DNA of 64,000 bases from Alphaproteobacteria bacterium (GCA_021775965.1 JAJFGV010000064.1:62001-126000); one strand, 5' to 3'; shown: positions 1-9,151, numbered from the stretch's first letter. The notes: generated by a model from the letters alone, not told the origin. Made by a program: numbers and translations.

Positions 1-104
1 TGGCGGCACGGCTGTGCACAACGGTTTGTGGTGTTGATGAATCGGTTATGCAGTTTACCAGCTGGCCGCGCGAGGAAACGCTTTTGGCGGTTGCTGCTGA
101 GTAA
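1..104 (+). CDS. C-terminal end of an unrecognised protein (partial)
   Basis: The window opens inside a reading frame, in register from base 3, that ends at TAA 102-104 and leaves 34 residues. Two cysteines sit at fragment residues 5 and 9. I recognise no family in so short a piece. A terminator hairpin 26 bases downstream supports a genuine gene end here. Confidence 0.5.
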   Translation, partial: AARLCTTVCGVDESVMQFTSWPREETLLAVAAE

Positions 105-129
105 ATTTTTTCATTTTATCTCTGGAGAA

Positions 130-157
130 GGGCGCCCTTATGCAGGGTGCCCTTTTT
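130..157 (+). terminator. Rho-independent terminator after the partial gene
   Basis: An 8-bp GC-rich stem with one G-U pair (130-137 with 145-152) encloses a 7-base loop and is followed by five T residues. It ends the partial upstream gene and separates it from the pilus locus. Confidence 0.85.
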
Positions 158-247
158 CTATTAAAATCAATAAATTAGAAAACTTTGTGAATGCTGGGCC
201 TTAGTTTATTCAGGGCGGGTTTTGTGGTAATCTCTATAGGTGTGCTA

Positions 248-276
248 TTCTTAAAGTTATGAAAATCCAATATAAT
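248..276 (+). promoter_or_regulatory. Candidate sigma-70-type promoter of the pilus operon
   Basis: A perfect TATAAT lies at 271-276. A weak -35 (TTCTTA, 248-253) sits 17 bases upstream. Transcription from here would give a leader of about 95 bases before pilB. The -10 is convincing and the -35 is poor. Confidence 0.4.
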
Positions 277-378
277 CAATTTGTTAACCTTTATCGCGTA
301 AAAATAACTTTGAGCAAAAGATCCTAAATTTCACTGTGTATCTCAAGATCATATTAATCATCAGGTTAAGAGCAAAAC

Positions 379-2313
379 ATGAGTAAAGATGAAGTAAGCA
401 ACATGGGTGAATCTCCAGACGGTAAGCTGGAGAAGGGCGATTTTGTATCGCAGGATATGAGCGCGTTGGATATTGATATGGAAGGTGAAGACATCAAGCC
501 TGAACAGGACGGTGGTCAACTTCCCGTTAAATATAAAAAACCCAAAGCATCCAAAGATCGTGGCGCGATTCAAAAAGCCTATACCGATATACAGGCAAAA
601 GCCGGCGCCGGCGATGAAAGTGAAGACGGACGCCATAAGGGACGTATTGGTGATCGTCTGGTTTCGATGGGCATTATTACAGAAGACCAGTTAAACGTCG
701 CCATTCAGGAAAAGAAAATTTCCGGCAAGATGCTAGGAACCGTTATGGTCGATCTTGGTTTTATTGATCAGGAAACTCTGACGGCATTTTTGGCTGAATC
801 TTCAGGCTTTGATGTATTCGATCCCAAACACACGATTGTTGATGGTGATGCCCTAAACCTTCTTGAGAAGGACGTGGCAATTAAACATCAGGTTCTTCCG
901 ATTTCTGTGACGGATGAAGAAGTTCGTGTGGCAATGGAAGATCCTTATGATGTGGTGGCGCTTGATATATTGCGCCGTTATTTCCCCAAAGGCGCTCAGA
1001 TTACACCCCTTGTTACAACGTCTAAAGTTTTGGCGGATGCGATTGATGCCGCTTATGGTTATGCCAGTTCTATCAATGCGATATTGAAAGAACTTGAAGA
1101 AAACAAAGAGCAAGTGGATATTGCCACGCTGGATGAAAACAAGGCGTTTACACATCCTATTGTTCGTCTTGTGAATGCTCTCGTTTTTGATGCTGTGAAA
1201 ATCGGTGCGTCCGATCTTCACTTTGAACCGGAGGATAATTTTGTTCGCGTGCGTTATCGTCTGGATGGTGTTCTTTTTACAGCCCAAATTTTGCACAAAC
1301 AGCACTGGAGTGGCGTTTCTCAGCGCATAAAAATTATGTCGGAGATGAATATTGCTGACAAACTGACGGCGCAAGATGGTCGTTTTAGTATGAATGTCGG
1401 TGGCCGTGAGGCTGATTTCCGTGTGTCTTCACTGCCGACTGTTCACGGCGAAAATATTGTTCTGCGGGTGTTGGATAAAAGCGCCAGTATTATGCCGCTC
1501 GAAAAGCTGGGCTTTAGCGAGACCAATATGACGCTCATCAGGACAGCGCAAAGCACACCTGAGGGAAATATTATCGTGACGGGTCCGCCGGGTAGCGGTA
1601 AGACCACATCGCTTTATTCGATGCTCAATGAAATTAACGATGTCGAAGTTAACATCCAGACCCTGGAAGATCCGGTTGAATATTCTCTGCCAATGATCCG
1701 CCAGACGCATGTGCGCGAGGGTGTTTTAGAATTCGCTGACGGTATCAAGGCGTTGTTACGTCAGGATCCGGATATCATCTTTATTGGTGAGATTCGTGAC
1801 AAAACCACGGCTGAAATGGCACTAAAGGCTGCGATGACGGGTCACCAGGTCTATACAACACTACACACCAATGATTCTTTCGGTGCTATTCCGCGTTTGC
1901 TTGATCTTGGTTTGAAGCCGGGCATGATTGCCGGGGCCATTGTTTCTGTTTTTGCGCAACGTTTGACGCGGGTTTTGTGCCCCAACTGTAAAGAAGAATA
2001 TCGCCCTGATGCTCAGGACTGTGAAATTCTGGGTGTTAGCCCGGATAACGCGCCTGCTATTTACCGGGCAAAACAGGGCGGCTGCGAAATGTGCGCCGGC
2101 CAGGGATATAAGGGGCGTGTGGCCGTTGCCGAGATTCTTAGCTTCGATGAAGAAATGGACGATATTATTGCCAAAAACGAAACAAAGGCCGATCTAAAAG
2201 ATGCTGCCATAAAAAAAGGCTTCAAAAGTATGAAAGACGATGGCATTCTTAAGGTGCTTGAAGGAGTCACAAGCCTTGAGGCCCTCGCCAAAGTCGTCGA
2301 CGTCAAAAAGTAG
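379..2313 (+). CDS. pilB: Type IV pilus assembly ATPase PilB/MshE
   Basis: Hexameric motor ATPase that drives pilus extension at the cytoplasmic face of the inner membrane. The first 85 or so residues are charged linker. Residues 89-142 hold two tandem MshEN-type motifs (R-I-G-x-x-L then M-L-G-x-x-M-V, each followed by a conserved Gly), the domain that binds cyclic di-GMP in MshE. The ATPase core follows: Walker A GPPGSGKT at 402-409, Walker B with IGEIRD at about 466-474, and a zinc site formed by C534/C537 and C569/C572. At 644 residues it is long for the family because of the N-terminal extension. It is first in the operon and its frame is the same as that of pilC. Confidence 0.95.
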   Translation: MSKDEVSNMGESPDGKLEKGDFVSQDMSALDIDMEGEDIKPEQDGGQLPVKYKKPKASKDRGAIQKAYTDIQAKAGAGDESEDGRHKGRIGDRLVSMGIITEDQLNVAIQEKKISGKMLGTVMVDLGFIDQETLTAFLAESSGFDVFDPKHTIVDGDALNLLEKDVAIKHQVLPISVTDEEVRVAMEDPYDVVALDILRRYFPKGAQITPLVTTSKVLADAIDAAYGYASSINAILKELEENKEQVDIATLDENKAFTHPIVRLVNALVFDAVKIGASDLHFEPEDNFVRVRYRLDGVLFTAQILHKQHWSGVSQRIKIMSEMNIADKLTAQDGRFSMNVGGREADFRVSSLPTVHGENIVLRVLDKSASIMPLEKLGFSETNMTLIRTAQSTPEGNIIVTGPPGSGKTTSLYSMLNEINDVEVNIQTLEDPVEYSLPMIRQTHVREGVLEFADGIKALLRQDPDIIFIGEIRDKTTAEMALKAAMTGHQVYTTLHTNDSFGAIPRLLDLGLKPGMIAGAIVSVFAQRLTRVLCPNCKEEYRPDAQDCEILGVSPDNAPAIYRAKQGGCEMCAGQGYKGRVAVAEILSFDEEMDDIIAKNETKADLKDAAIKKGFKSMKDDGILKVLEGVTSLEALAKVVDVKK

Positions 2314-2358
2314 TCTGGAAAAAGTAGTCTAAAAAATAGTCTTTAGGGGTTTTTCACC

Positions 2359-3573
2359 ATCGAACGTTATAAGTACAGAGCTATTAACACCAAGGGTCGG
2401 CCTATACGCGGCACAGTTTCTGCTGCCAACGAGGTGGATCTTTACAATCAGTTGCAATCGGCTGGGCTGGAGCTTATCAACTGTACACTCCTTAGCAAGA
2501 CGACGGGTGGGCGTTTTTCTATCAAATTAAAAAGGATCAAGATCCGTGATCTGATCCAGTTTTTTATTCACATGGAGCAAATGCAGGGGGCTGGCGTGCC
2601 TTTGCTCGATGGTTTGGCCGATATCAGGGATACGACTGATAATGACCAGATGCGCGACATTATGTCGGAAGTTTATCGTGACGTTTCGGAAGGGAGCTCG
2701 CTTTCCGAAGGCATGGAGAAACACCCCAAGGTTTTTAATAATCTTTATATTTCGTTGATTAAGGCTGGTGAAGACACTGGTGACCTTACGGCATCGTACC
2801 GGCAGCTTGTGAAGTATTTGAAGTGGGTTGATGCCATGCAATCCATGATCCGTAAGGCAACGCGTTATCCGATCGTTGTGACTGTTGTTGTTCTTCTGAC
2901 TGTTGTCGTGATGATGGGTTTTGTTGTGCCCGAAATTGTTGGTTTTATAGAGAATCTCGATCAGGAGTTGCCGTTTTATACGACCTCTCTGGTGGCAACT
3001 TCGAATTTTTTCAGGAGTTATTGGTGGGCAGTTTTGGCTGCTCCTATTGTTATTTTCATCGTTCTTAAAATTCTCATGAATCTTTCTGATGAATTTGCTT
3101 ATCGTGTGGATTTGGCGCTGTTGAGTACGCCTGTTGCGGGCCCGTTGATTCGAAAAATCACCATTGCGCGCTACGCACAGACTTTTAGTGCGCTCTTTGC
3201 CGCCGGTATTGACGTTATCAACAGTTTAAAGTCGGCGCGGAACACAGTGAACAATCGAGCGCTGATTGATGCGCTGGAAAGCGTTGAAAACTATGTGCAG
3301 GCGGGGAGTCCGCTTTCCGAGTCATTTAATGCTTGTGGTGAGTTTCCCAGCATGGTTGTTAGAATGCTCAAGATCGGTGAAGAGACGGGGAATCTCTCGG
3401 TTGTTCTCGATCAGGTTTCTGAATTTTACACCCGAGATGTTGATGAGGCCGTGCAGGGGCTTATTGCCATGATTGAACCAGCGCTAACAGGTTTGCTCGG
3501 AGGTATGATATTATGGATTGCAGTGGCGGTCTTCGGGCCGATCTATTCAAGTTTTGAAAATATTGATTTCTAG
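2359..3573 (+). CDS. pilC: Type IV pilus inner-membrane platform protein PilC/MshG, apparent ATC start
   Basis: GspF-family platform protein linking the PilB/PilT motors to the growing pilus. Two T2SSF repeats are separated by membrane segments near residues 172-195, 219-239 and 375-397, numbered from 2359. The first ATG/GTG/TTG in frame is GTG 2434, which would remove the first 25 residues, including the family-typical opening E-R-Y-K-Y-R-A. The frame is open only from an in-frame TAG at 2344-2346, and the codons from there to 2434 include no standard start. ATC at 2359 sits 9 bases after AGGGG (2345-2349) and gives 404 residues, the usual family length. I infer an ATC start, with a sequencing error as the main alternative. 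It lies 45 bases after pilB. Confidence 0.9.
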   Translation: MERYKYRAINTKGRPIRGTVSAANEVDLYNQLQSAGLELINCTLLSKTTGGRFSIKLKRIKIRDLIQFFIHMEQMQGAGVPLLDGLADIRDTTDNDQMRDIMSEVYRDVSEGSSLSEGMEKHPKVFNNLYISLIKAGEDTGDLTASYRQLVKYLKWVDAMQSMIRKATRYPIVVTVVVLLTVVVMMGFVVPEIVGFIENLDQELPFYTTSLVATSNFFRSYWWAVLAAPIVIFIVLKILMNLSDEFAYRVDLALLSTPVAGPLIRKITIARYAQTFSALFAAGIDVINSLKSARNTVNNRALIDALESVENYVQAGSPLSESFNACGEFPSMVVRMLKIGEETGNLSVVLDQVSEFYTRDVDEAVQGLIAMIEPALTGLLGGMILWIAVAVFGPIYSSFENIDF

Positions 3574-3582
3574 GGTTCTCAG

Positions 3583-5178
3583 ATGTCTCTTTCGTTTTTC
3601 ACACCGACCCAGACCGTTTTGCTCATAGCTGATGAGGCTTTGTACATATACGCCACCAGCTACAAGGGTGTTCGTCTTGTGGAAACTGTTCCATGGGCGG
3701 CAGAGAATTTTGAAAAGAATGTATCCACTATTCTAACCAAGGATTGTGGTAACAAGCCGGTTGTGATTGTCAACGACATGGTGGAACAGCATTATCGTAA
3801 GGAACGCGTTCCTGTTGTTAGTGCGATGGACAAGGCCAATGTTTTACAAAGAAAACTGGTTGTTGCCTTTCCAAATTACCCCATCAGAGCGGCTTTGCCT
3901 CTCAAGGAAAAAGTAGCAAAGACGGATAAGGGGGGCGCTGCCTCTATTTATATTTTTGCGGCTGTCCCCAATTCTGAGCCTTTTGTGAAAACAATGGGTG
4001 CGGCGCGTGCAGCTTTGGTTCCGATTGTGGGTTTTGGTCTTTTGCCTGTAGAGGCATCGGATATGGTCAAGGTTCTGGCGGCCAAAATTTCAAGAAAAGC
4101 AAAAAGTAAATCTACGTGGACGGTTTTTATTGGCCAGCATCACAATGGCGGTCTTCGTCAAATCGTCACAAGGAACGGTGAAATTGCCCTGACGCGTATG
4201 ACTCCTATTGTTGATAAAGATGTGGACCCTGAACAGTGGGTTGGCGAAGTTAACCAGGAATTTAAAGCGACGATGAGTTATCTCTCCCGCTTTGGTTATG
4301 CCGAAGATGACGGTCTGGATGTCATTGCTGTGACCAATCCGGCGACTGGTGAATTGCTTGAAAATACAATTGATACGCCTTGTAACTTTAAGGCGCTGAC
4401 CGTTGTTGAGGCGGCGCAGCTTCTTGGTATTCCACTGGGCAGGCAGGATGATTTGCGCCATGCTGATATTCTCCATGCTGCTTGGGTAGGTCGCAAGAGA
4501 GCGATGCTTTTGCCAATGAAGGCAAAGGAAATTGATGCGATATCACGGCCCCGGCGGGCAGCCGTTGCGGCCTCGGCACTTCTTATACTGGGAGCAGGCT
4601 TTTTGGGCTATCAGATGCTGGATCAATATCAGGATGTGAGCATGCTTCATGAGGATCTTGATGAAGCAAATCAGAGAAAAGCTCAGTTGGACGTTCAGTA
4701 CCAAATTGAAATTAAACGCAAGGAAGAACTCGGTTTTGACGTGAGGCTTGTTCAAAGTTCCCTGTCGGTACATGAGGAGCTTGAAAAGGAAAATATAAAA
4801 ACTTTGTCCCTGTTTAACGGGATCGGACATGCTTTGGGCAGAGATCTTCGTCTCGATCAAATTATCGTAACGAAAGACAAACCGGATCTGGCGGAAAAAA
4901 TTCTTAACCCGGCTGAGATGTTTTCTCAATCTCTCTATCAGGCCAAGATGCATATGACGTATCCGAGCACAACAAATATTGACAAAGGAAATCAGGAAGT
5001 CCGGGATCTCAGGGATCGTCTTCAGGTGACGTTTCCTGCTCATACGATCGAGGTTACAAAGTTTTTGAAAGATTACGAGTATACGGAGCAAATTGTGGTT
5101 GAGACTGGCGATCTGGGTAAAAATGATGTTGCGCAGGATTTTGTTGCTGAAGTTTCTATCAAAGGTCCCCAGCTATGA
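3583..5178 (+). CDS. PilM-PilN-like (GspL-type) fused pilus assembly protein
   Basis: Inner-membrane assembly subunit. About 320 cytoplasmic residues look like the actin-like (ASKHA) fold of PilM or GspL. One hydrophobic segment follows at about 325-345, then a coiled-coil-prone stretch and a periplasmic domain resembling PilN. In standard loci pilM and pilN are separate genes; here position and layout suggest one polypeptide does both jobs. The assignment rests on operon position between pilC and a PilO-like gene and on topology, since similarity by eye is low. The stop codon overlaps the next start by 4 bases (ATGA). Confidence 0.7.
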   Translation: MSLSFFTPTQTVLLIADEALYIYATSYKGVRLVETVPWAAENFEKNVSTILTKDCGNKPVVIVNDMVEQHYRKERVPVVSAMDKANVLQRKLVVAFPNYPIRAALPLKEKVAKTDKGGAASIYIFAAVPNSEPFVKTMGAARAALVPIVGFGLLPVEASDMVKVLAAKISRKAKSKSTWTVFIGQHHNGGLRQIVTRNGEIALTRMTPIVDKDVDPEQWVGEVNQEFKATMSYLSRFGYAEDDGLDVIAVTNPATGELLENTIDTPCNFKALTVVEAAQLLGIPLGRQDDLRHADILHAAWVGRKRAMLLPMKAKEIDAISRPRRAAVAASALLILGAGFLGYQMLDQYQDVSMLHEDLDEANQRKAQLDVQYQIEIKRKEELGFDVRLVQSSLSVHEELEKENIKTLSLFNGIGHALGRDLRLDQIIVTKDKPDLAEKILNPAEMFSQSLYQAKMHMTYPSTTNIDKGNQEVRDLRDRLQVTFPAHTIEVTKFLKDYEYTEQIVVETGDLGKNDVAQDFVAEVSIKGPQL

Positions 5179-5816
5179 TTAAGATTTTAGGTGTAAAACG
5201 TGTGTTATTGTTGGTGGCTTTGGTTGCTGTGAACGCTTTGTTTGCCGCGGCGGTCTATGGCTACATGATGCCTGAGAAGATAAAGGGTGAGCGGAATTTA
5301 CGTGCCTTAAGGGGGCAGATTTCTACAGTTCAGGAAGACATTGAGCGTTTTCAGGTGGAGTTTGAACAGCTTGAGGAGCAGCAGGCGCGTTATCAGGCGT
5401 TGGAAAAAGATGGTTTCTTTCGTTTGCAAAGCCGGCGAGCTGCACAGGATTTATTTGAGCGTATTCAAAATAGTTCCAAAGTGGTTTCTGCTGCTGCCCT
5501 TATCAAGTCAGGGAAAATTGAAAATCATGTGGAAGCACAAAAGGCTGCGCATAAATTGTTGGTTAGTCCGGTTGAGCTTAGAATTGAAGCCCTCAGCGAT
5601 ACGGAAGTTTTTCGCTACCTTTATTTGCTCGAAAAAACATTTCCAGGGCATATTTCTGTTAATGAGATTGATTTGAAACGCACGCAGAATTTGAACGCCG
5701 CTGTTTTGCGTTCAATTGCGACGGGCATTAACCCGCCTTTGGTTGAGGCTAATATTAATTTAGTGTGGCGGACCATGATACCGGAATCGCAAGTCCGTGC
5801 AATAAGTGAACCGTGA
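5175..5816 (+). CDS. PilO-like pilus alignment protein
   Basis: A 213-residue bitopic protein: a short cytoplasmic tail, a membrane segment at about 9-31, a coiled coil (about 40-75, rich in E, Q and L) and a small periplasmic domain. This is the PilO/GspM layout, which pairs with PilN to form the periplasmic alignment ring. It overlaps the fused PilM-N gene by ATGA and the next gene by GTGA, so all three are translationally coupled. Assignment is by topology and order. Confidence 0.65.
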   Translation: MIKILGVKRVLLLVALVAVNALFAAAVYGYMMPEKIKGERNLRALRGQISTVQEDIERFQVEFEQLEEQQARYQALEKDGFFRLQSRRAAQDLFERIQNSSKVVSAAALIKSGKIENHVEAQKAAHKLLVSPVELRIEALSDTEVFRYLYLLEKTFPGHISVNEIDLKRTQNLNAAVLRSIATGINPPLVEANINLVWRTMIPESQVRAISEP

Positions 5817-6457
5817 GTATATTTAGAATGAACGTAAACGTAGATAGCAAAAAGATGGCAATGGAATTTACAAGTAGGGCTTTGGAAAGATTTTTCTATG
5901 CCGGCTGTTCTGTTTTGGTTGCCGTGGTTCTGGCCGTCGTGGTTTTACCTGTTAGTGTTTATGCGCAGAAAGAGGTTCAGGCAGAGGTCGCGGGCACTTC
6001 AGCTATGGAAGGTGAGCAGGCAGGCGAGGCAGAGGTTAAAAAGGACAAAAGGGGACCGACTGAGATTAAGCCGAATGAAATGCCTTCGTTGCTTTTTACT
6101 TATTGGGAGCATACGGCCATTGAAGAAGCAAAAAGGGCGCGTGGTACCGTTCGCCCACCAACGGATGCCGAGCTGAATGCGGCCATGCCTGATGAAGAAG
6201 GCAGGCCCAAGCCACCGCCCGAGGAAAGAGAGCTCAGGTTGGCCGGTATTGTGTATGTCGCCAATGATGACTGGACGATCTGGCTGAATGAAAAGCGTGT
6301 GACGCCGACGGCTGTTCCACCAGAAGCAATTGACCTTGAGGTCTATAAGGAATTTATTGAACTCAAATGGCATGATGACTATACAAATCAGATTTTCCCC
6401 ATCCGTTTGCGCCCTCATCAGCGTTTTAATCTTGATGCGCGCATATTCCTTCCCTGA
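5813..6457 (+). CDS. PilP-like periplasmic pilus protein
   Basis: A 214-residue protein starting at GTG 5813, overlapping the PilO-like gene by 4 bases. A hydrophobic segment (about residues 33-52) ends in V-Y-A-Q, which could be a signal-peptidase site or an anchor. An Ala/Glu/Lys-rich linker follows, then a compact C-terminal domain with a G-I-V-Y-V strand and W-T-I-W-L-N-E, typical of PilP/MshK/GspC-like modules that bind the secretin. Two later ATGs (5828, 5855) are possible starts. No lipobox is visible, unlike classical PilP. Confidence 0.6.
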   Translation: MSIFRMNVNVDSKKMAMEFTSRALERFFYAGCSVLVAVVLAVVVLPVSVYAQKEVQAEVAGTSAMEGEQAGEAEVKKDKRGPTEIKPNEMPSLLFTYWEHTAIEEAKRARGTVRPPTDAELNAAMPDEEGRPKPPPEERELRLAGIVYVANDDWTIWLNEKRVTPTAVPPEAIDLEVYKEFIELKWHDDYTNQIFPIRLRPHQRFNLDARIFLP

Positions 6458-6481
6458 TTTAATAGACAGTTAGAAGATAAG

Positions 6482-7219
6482 ATGAGTACAAAGGACAGCA
6501 CGCTTGTCATTGATAACGTCAATGTTTCTTACGGAGCGGAGCCGGTCATCCGTGATATTTCATTGCAGGTTAAGGCTGGTGAATCTTTTGGTCTTATGGG
6601 GCTTAACGGCGCCGGAAAAACAACACTGATAAAATCCGTGCTCGGTTTGCGTGAGCAGGATAGCGGTGAGATCAGCATTTATGGCGCGCCCTGTACCAGC
6701 CGTGAAAGCAAGGCCCGGCTTGCCTATTTGCCCGAGCGTTTTGAGCCGCCATGGTTTTTGAGCGGGTTTGAATTTTTACGTTTTTCACTGAGGCTGTATG
6801 GCCAGGAATTTGATAAGGATCAGGTCGCGGAGGCGGCAGAAAAACTGGCGTTGGACAAGGATGCTTTGAAGCGGCGCGTCCAGACCTACTCGAAAGGTAT
6901 GCGGCAGAAGCTGGGATTGTTGGGTACAATTTTAACCAATTGTTCGTTGCTGATACTTGATGAGCCGATGAGCGGGCTTGATCCGCGAGCTCGTTCTCTG
7001 GTCAAGGATATGCTTGCAGAGGCTCAGACCAAAGATCGTACGATTTTTTTGAGTTCTCACATTCTTGCTGATATGGAGGAGATATGTGACAGGGTGGCCG
7101 TGTTGCACGATAGTGTTATTATGTACACTGGAACGCCTGCTGAACTGAAGAAAAAGACAGATTCAAAAAATCTTGAGCGCGCCTTCTTACATTTCATTGA
7201 GAAAAAGGATGTAGCGTGA
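6482..7219 (+). CDS. ABC transporter ATP-binding protein in the pilus locus
   Basis: A 245-residue ABC ATPase with Walker A GLNGAGKTT at about 39-47, signature Y-S-K-G-M-R-Q-K near 139-146, Walker B LLILDEP at about 156-162 and a switch His in the S-S-H motif. The likely partner permease lies 6.4 kb downstream at 13668. In Myxococcus xanthus the PilG/H/I ABC proteins are encoded in the pilus cluster and needed for pili; a similar role here is inference. It follows the PilP-like gene by 24 bases. Confidence 0.85.
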   Translation: MSTKDSTLVIDNVNVSYGAEPVIRDISLQVKAGESFGLMGLNGAGKTTLIKSVLGLREQDSGEISIYGAPCTSRESKARLAYLPERFEPPWFLSGFEFLRFSLRLYGQEFDKDQVAEAAEKLALDKDALKRRVQTYSKGMRQKLGLLGTILTNCSLLILDEPMSGLDPRARSLVKDMLAEAQTKDRTIFLSSHILADMEEICDRVAVLHDSVIMYTGTPAELKKKTDSKNLERAFLHFIEKKDVA

Positions 7220-7279
7220 TAGAATCATTCAATGTTCTGCGCCGATTCGCGAGCGCATCATAAATCAAAGGGTCCCTAA

Positions 7280-8311
7280 ATGTTATCACCAGATTTTTTT
7301 CGGCAATTCTTTTTAAGGCCCAAAAGCGGTTCTGTTTTTAATCGAGTTGTGTATATGGCCCTTGGCACAGTGGCGGCGGGAGTGCTTTTGATTGCCACGG
7401 CAACACATATGGCCAGTGCACAAGAACAGGTTATTAAAGATTTGTTGATTGAGGGGGAGCCTAAAGGCGAGCTCATGCTAGAGGAAGTTGGGGAGGGAAT
7501 ATCTGCTCCGAGCGCAAACTCTTTGGAGAGCCCACTTGATCAAAATTCTCCTGAGCAGAGTAGCGAGGCTATTGATATGCCATCTATAGAAGCGCCGGAC
7601 GATGTTGACGATAACGTATTTTTCGATGCCGAAGCTCTTGTGCCCACCGGTGAGATGAGGTCGAGCACGCCACGGAAAGTGAACCCAAGATTGCAGCCGG
7701 CTTCCAAGTTGGTCGTTGTCACAAAAAATGCCGGCTCAAGCAGCAGGAAGGCGCAACTTGTTGCCGCTTCCAGAGCAATGAAGCTTGGTCGTTATGAAGC
7801 CGCACTTGATATGTATGACAGGCTGTACGAGAAGAGCAAACGCGATCCGCGCATATTGATGGGGCGTGCTGTTTCCCTCCAGCATTTGGGGCGTTTCGAT
7901 GCAGCCATTGGTACCTATGAACAATTGTCGGAAGTTGATCCGCATAATGTCGAGGCCAAAATTAATATGCTGGGTCTTTTGGGGACGAAATATCCTTCCG
8001 TAGCGCTGCGCCGTTTGCTGGATTTAAGGGATGAGAATTCAAGCAACCCAGGCATTGCCGCGCAGATTGCGGTTGTCCAGGCCAAGCTTGGTAACTTTCA
8101 GGAAGCGATTCATTATCTGGGCATTGCCGCGAGCATGGAGCCGGATAATGCCGGTCATGTTTATAATATGGCTGTCATTGCCGATCGTGCCGGCTCTAAA
8201 AAGCAGGCCGTTAAATATTACGAGCAGGCACTTGAACTTGATTCCATATATGGGCGCGGGGAAACAATCCCGCGTGAATCCGTATATGAAAGACTTGCCA
8301 ACATCCGTTAG
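7280..8311 (+). CDS. Anchored TPR protein of the pilus locus
   Basis: A 343-residue protein with a hydrophobic segment at about 23-45 ending A-S-A-Q (signal peptide or anchor), an acidic low-complexity linker to about residue 125, and a C-terminal half of TPR helices (about 150-340) with typical A-x-x-x-Y-E/D spacing. Position and layout resemble MshN-type or PilF-like TPR proteins that help secretin or pilus assembly. That role is inferred from context. Confidence 0.65.
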   Translation: MLSPDFFRQFFLRPKSGSVFNRVVYMALGTVAAGVLLIATATHMASAQEQVIKDLLIEGEPKGELMLEEVGEGISAPSANSLESPLDQNSPEQSSEAIDMPSIEAPDDVDDNVFFDAEALVPTGEMRSSTPRKVNPRLQPASKLVVVTKNAGSSSRKAQLVAASRAMKLGRYEAALDMYDRLYEKSKRDPRILMGRAVSLQHLGRFDAAIGTYEQLSEVDPHNVEAKINMLGLLGTKYPSVALRRLLDLRDENSSNPGIAAQIAVVQAKLGNFQEAIHYLGIAASMEPDNAGHVYNMAVIADRAGSKKQAVKYYEQALELDSIYGRGETIPRESVYERLANIR

Positions 8312-8347
8312 CAGCCGTTAACAAATTTTGATAAATGGTCTGCCTAT

Positions 8348-9151
8348 ATGAACTTTCTTCCTATGGAACTGTTGATCGTTATTGCAGCCGGGCTGGCTTT
8401 GGGCAGTTTTGCGACAGCTATAATTTACCGTGTGCCGCGGAATATTCCATGGGCCTTTGGCGCTTCTAAAAAAGGAGAGCCAACGGCTGATCGCTCCGTG
8501 TGCCCCTCCTGTAAGTCTATTCTTTCGCCGTTGGATTTGTTTCCTGTTTTTTCCTGGCTTTTTTTGAGAGGAAAATGTCGCCAGTGTGAGGTGCCTATAC
8601 CCGCGCGTTACCCGCTAACGGAGCTTGGTGTGGTTTTGGCGTGTCTGGGTGCGTATGCCGTTTTTGGTTTTAATATCCAATTGGTTTTCATTATGGCGGC
8701 GGTTCCTTTTCTGGCGGCGCTGCTGGTTATTGATCTCGATCATATGATTTTACCCAATCAGCTTGTTTTTATTACAGGTGCAATTGGTTTGGCGCGGCTT
8801 CTTTTCGTTTTTTTTCAGGATCATTTTACATCAGCTAGCGTTGAGTTTGTGGCCATGCATATCGCTGCGGCATTTTTTTATGCTGCATTGTCATGGTTTC
8901 TGGGGTGGTTCTTAACCAAAATGCTCAAAAAAGATTCATTGGGGTTCGGGGATGTTAAATTTTTTGCTGTAGCGGGGCTATGGCTTGGGTTTTCAAATAT
9001 CGCCTCATTTTTAATTTTGTCGGGTTTATTGGGAATTGTTTTTTCTGTGATCTGGCAAAAAGTTAAAAAAGAAGCTGTTTTTCCCTTCGGCCCGGCCTTA
9101 ATTACATCACTTTACGTCGTTTTGCTTCTTCAAGGTTCTCTTTTGCTCTAA
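8348..9151 (+). CDS. pilD: Prepilin peptidase / N-methyltransferase
   Basis: Aspartic protease of family A24 that cleaves the prepilin leader and methylates the new N-terminus. The 267-residue polytopic protein has the cytoplasmic tetracysteine zinc site (C52/C55 and C77/C80) and both catalytic aspartates: D129 or D131 in the I-D-L-D-H loop and D202 in the G-F-G-D motif. Its substrate is probably the prepilin at 16443. Confidence 0.95.
   Translation: MNFLPMELLIVIAAGLALGSFATAIIYRVPRNIPWAFGASKKGEPTADRSVCPSCKSILSPLDLFPVFSWLFLRGKCRQCEVPIPARYPLTELGVVLACLGAYAVFGFNIQLVFIMAAVPFLAALLVIDLDHMILPNQLVFITGAIGLARLLFVFFQDHFTSASVEFVAMHIAAAFFYAALSWFLGWFLTKMLKKDSLGFGDVKFFAVAGLWLGFSNIASFLILSGLLGIVFSVIWQKVKKEAVFPFGPALITSLYVVLLLQGSLLL

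Noticed and set aside
2311-3573. A PilB-PilC fusion by stop-codon read-through
   Set aside because: Two TAG codons intervene and AGGGG precedes the ATC start, so separate translation is more likely.
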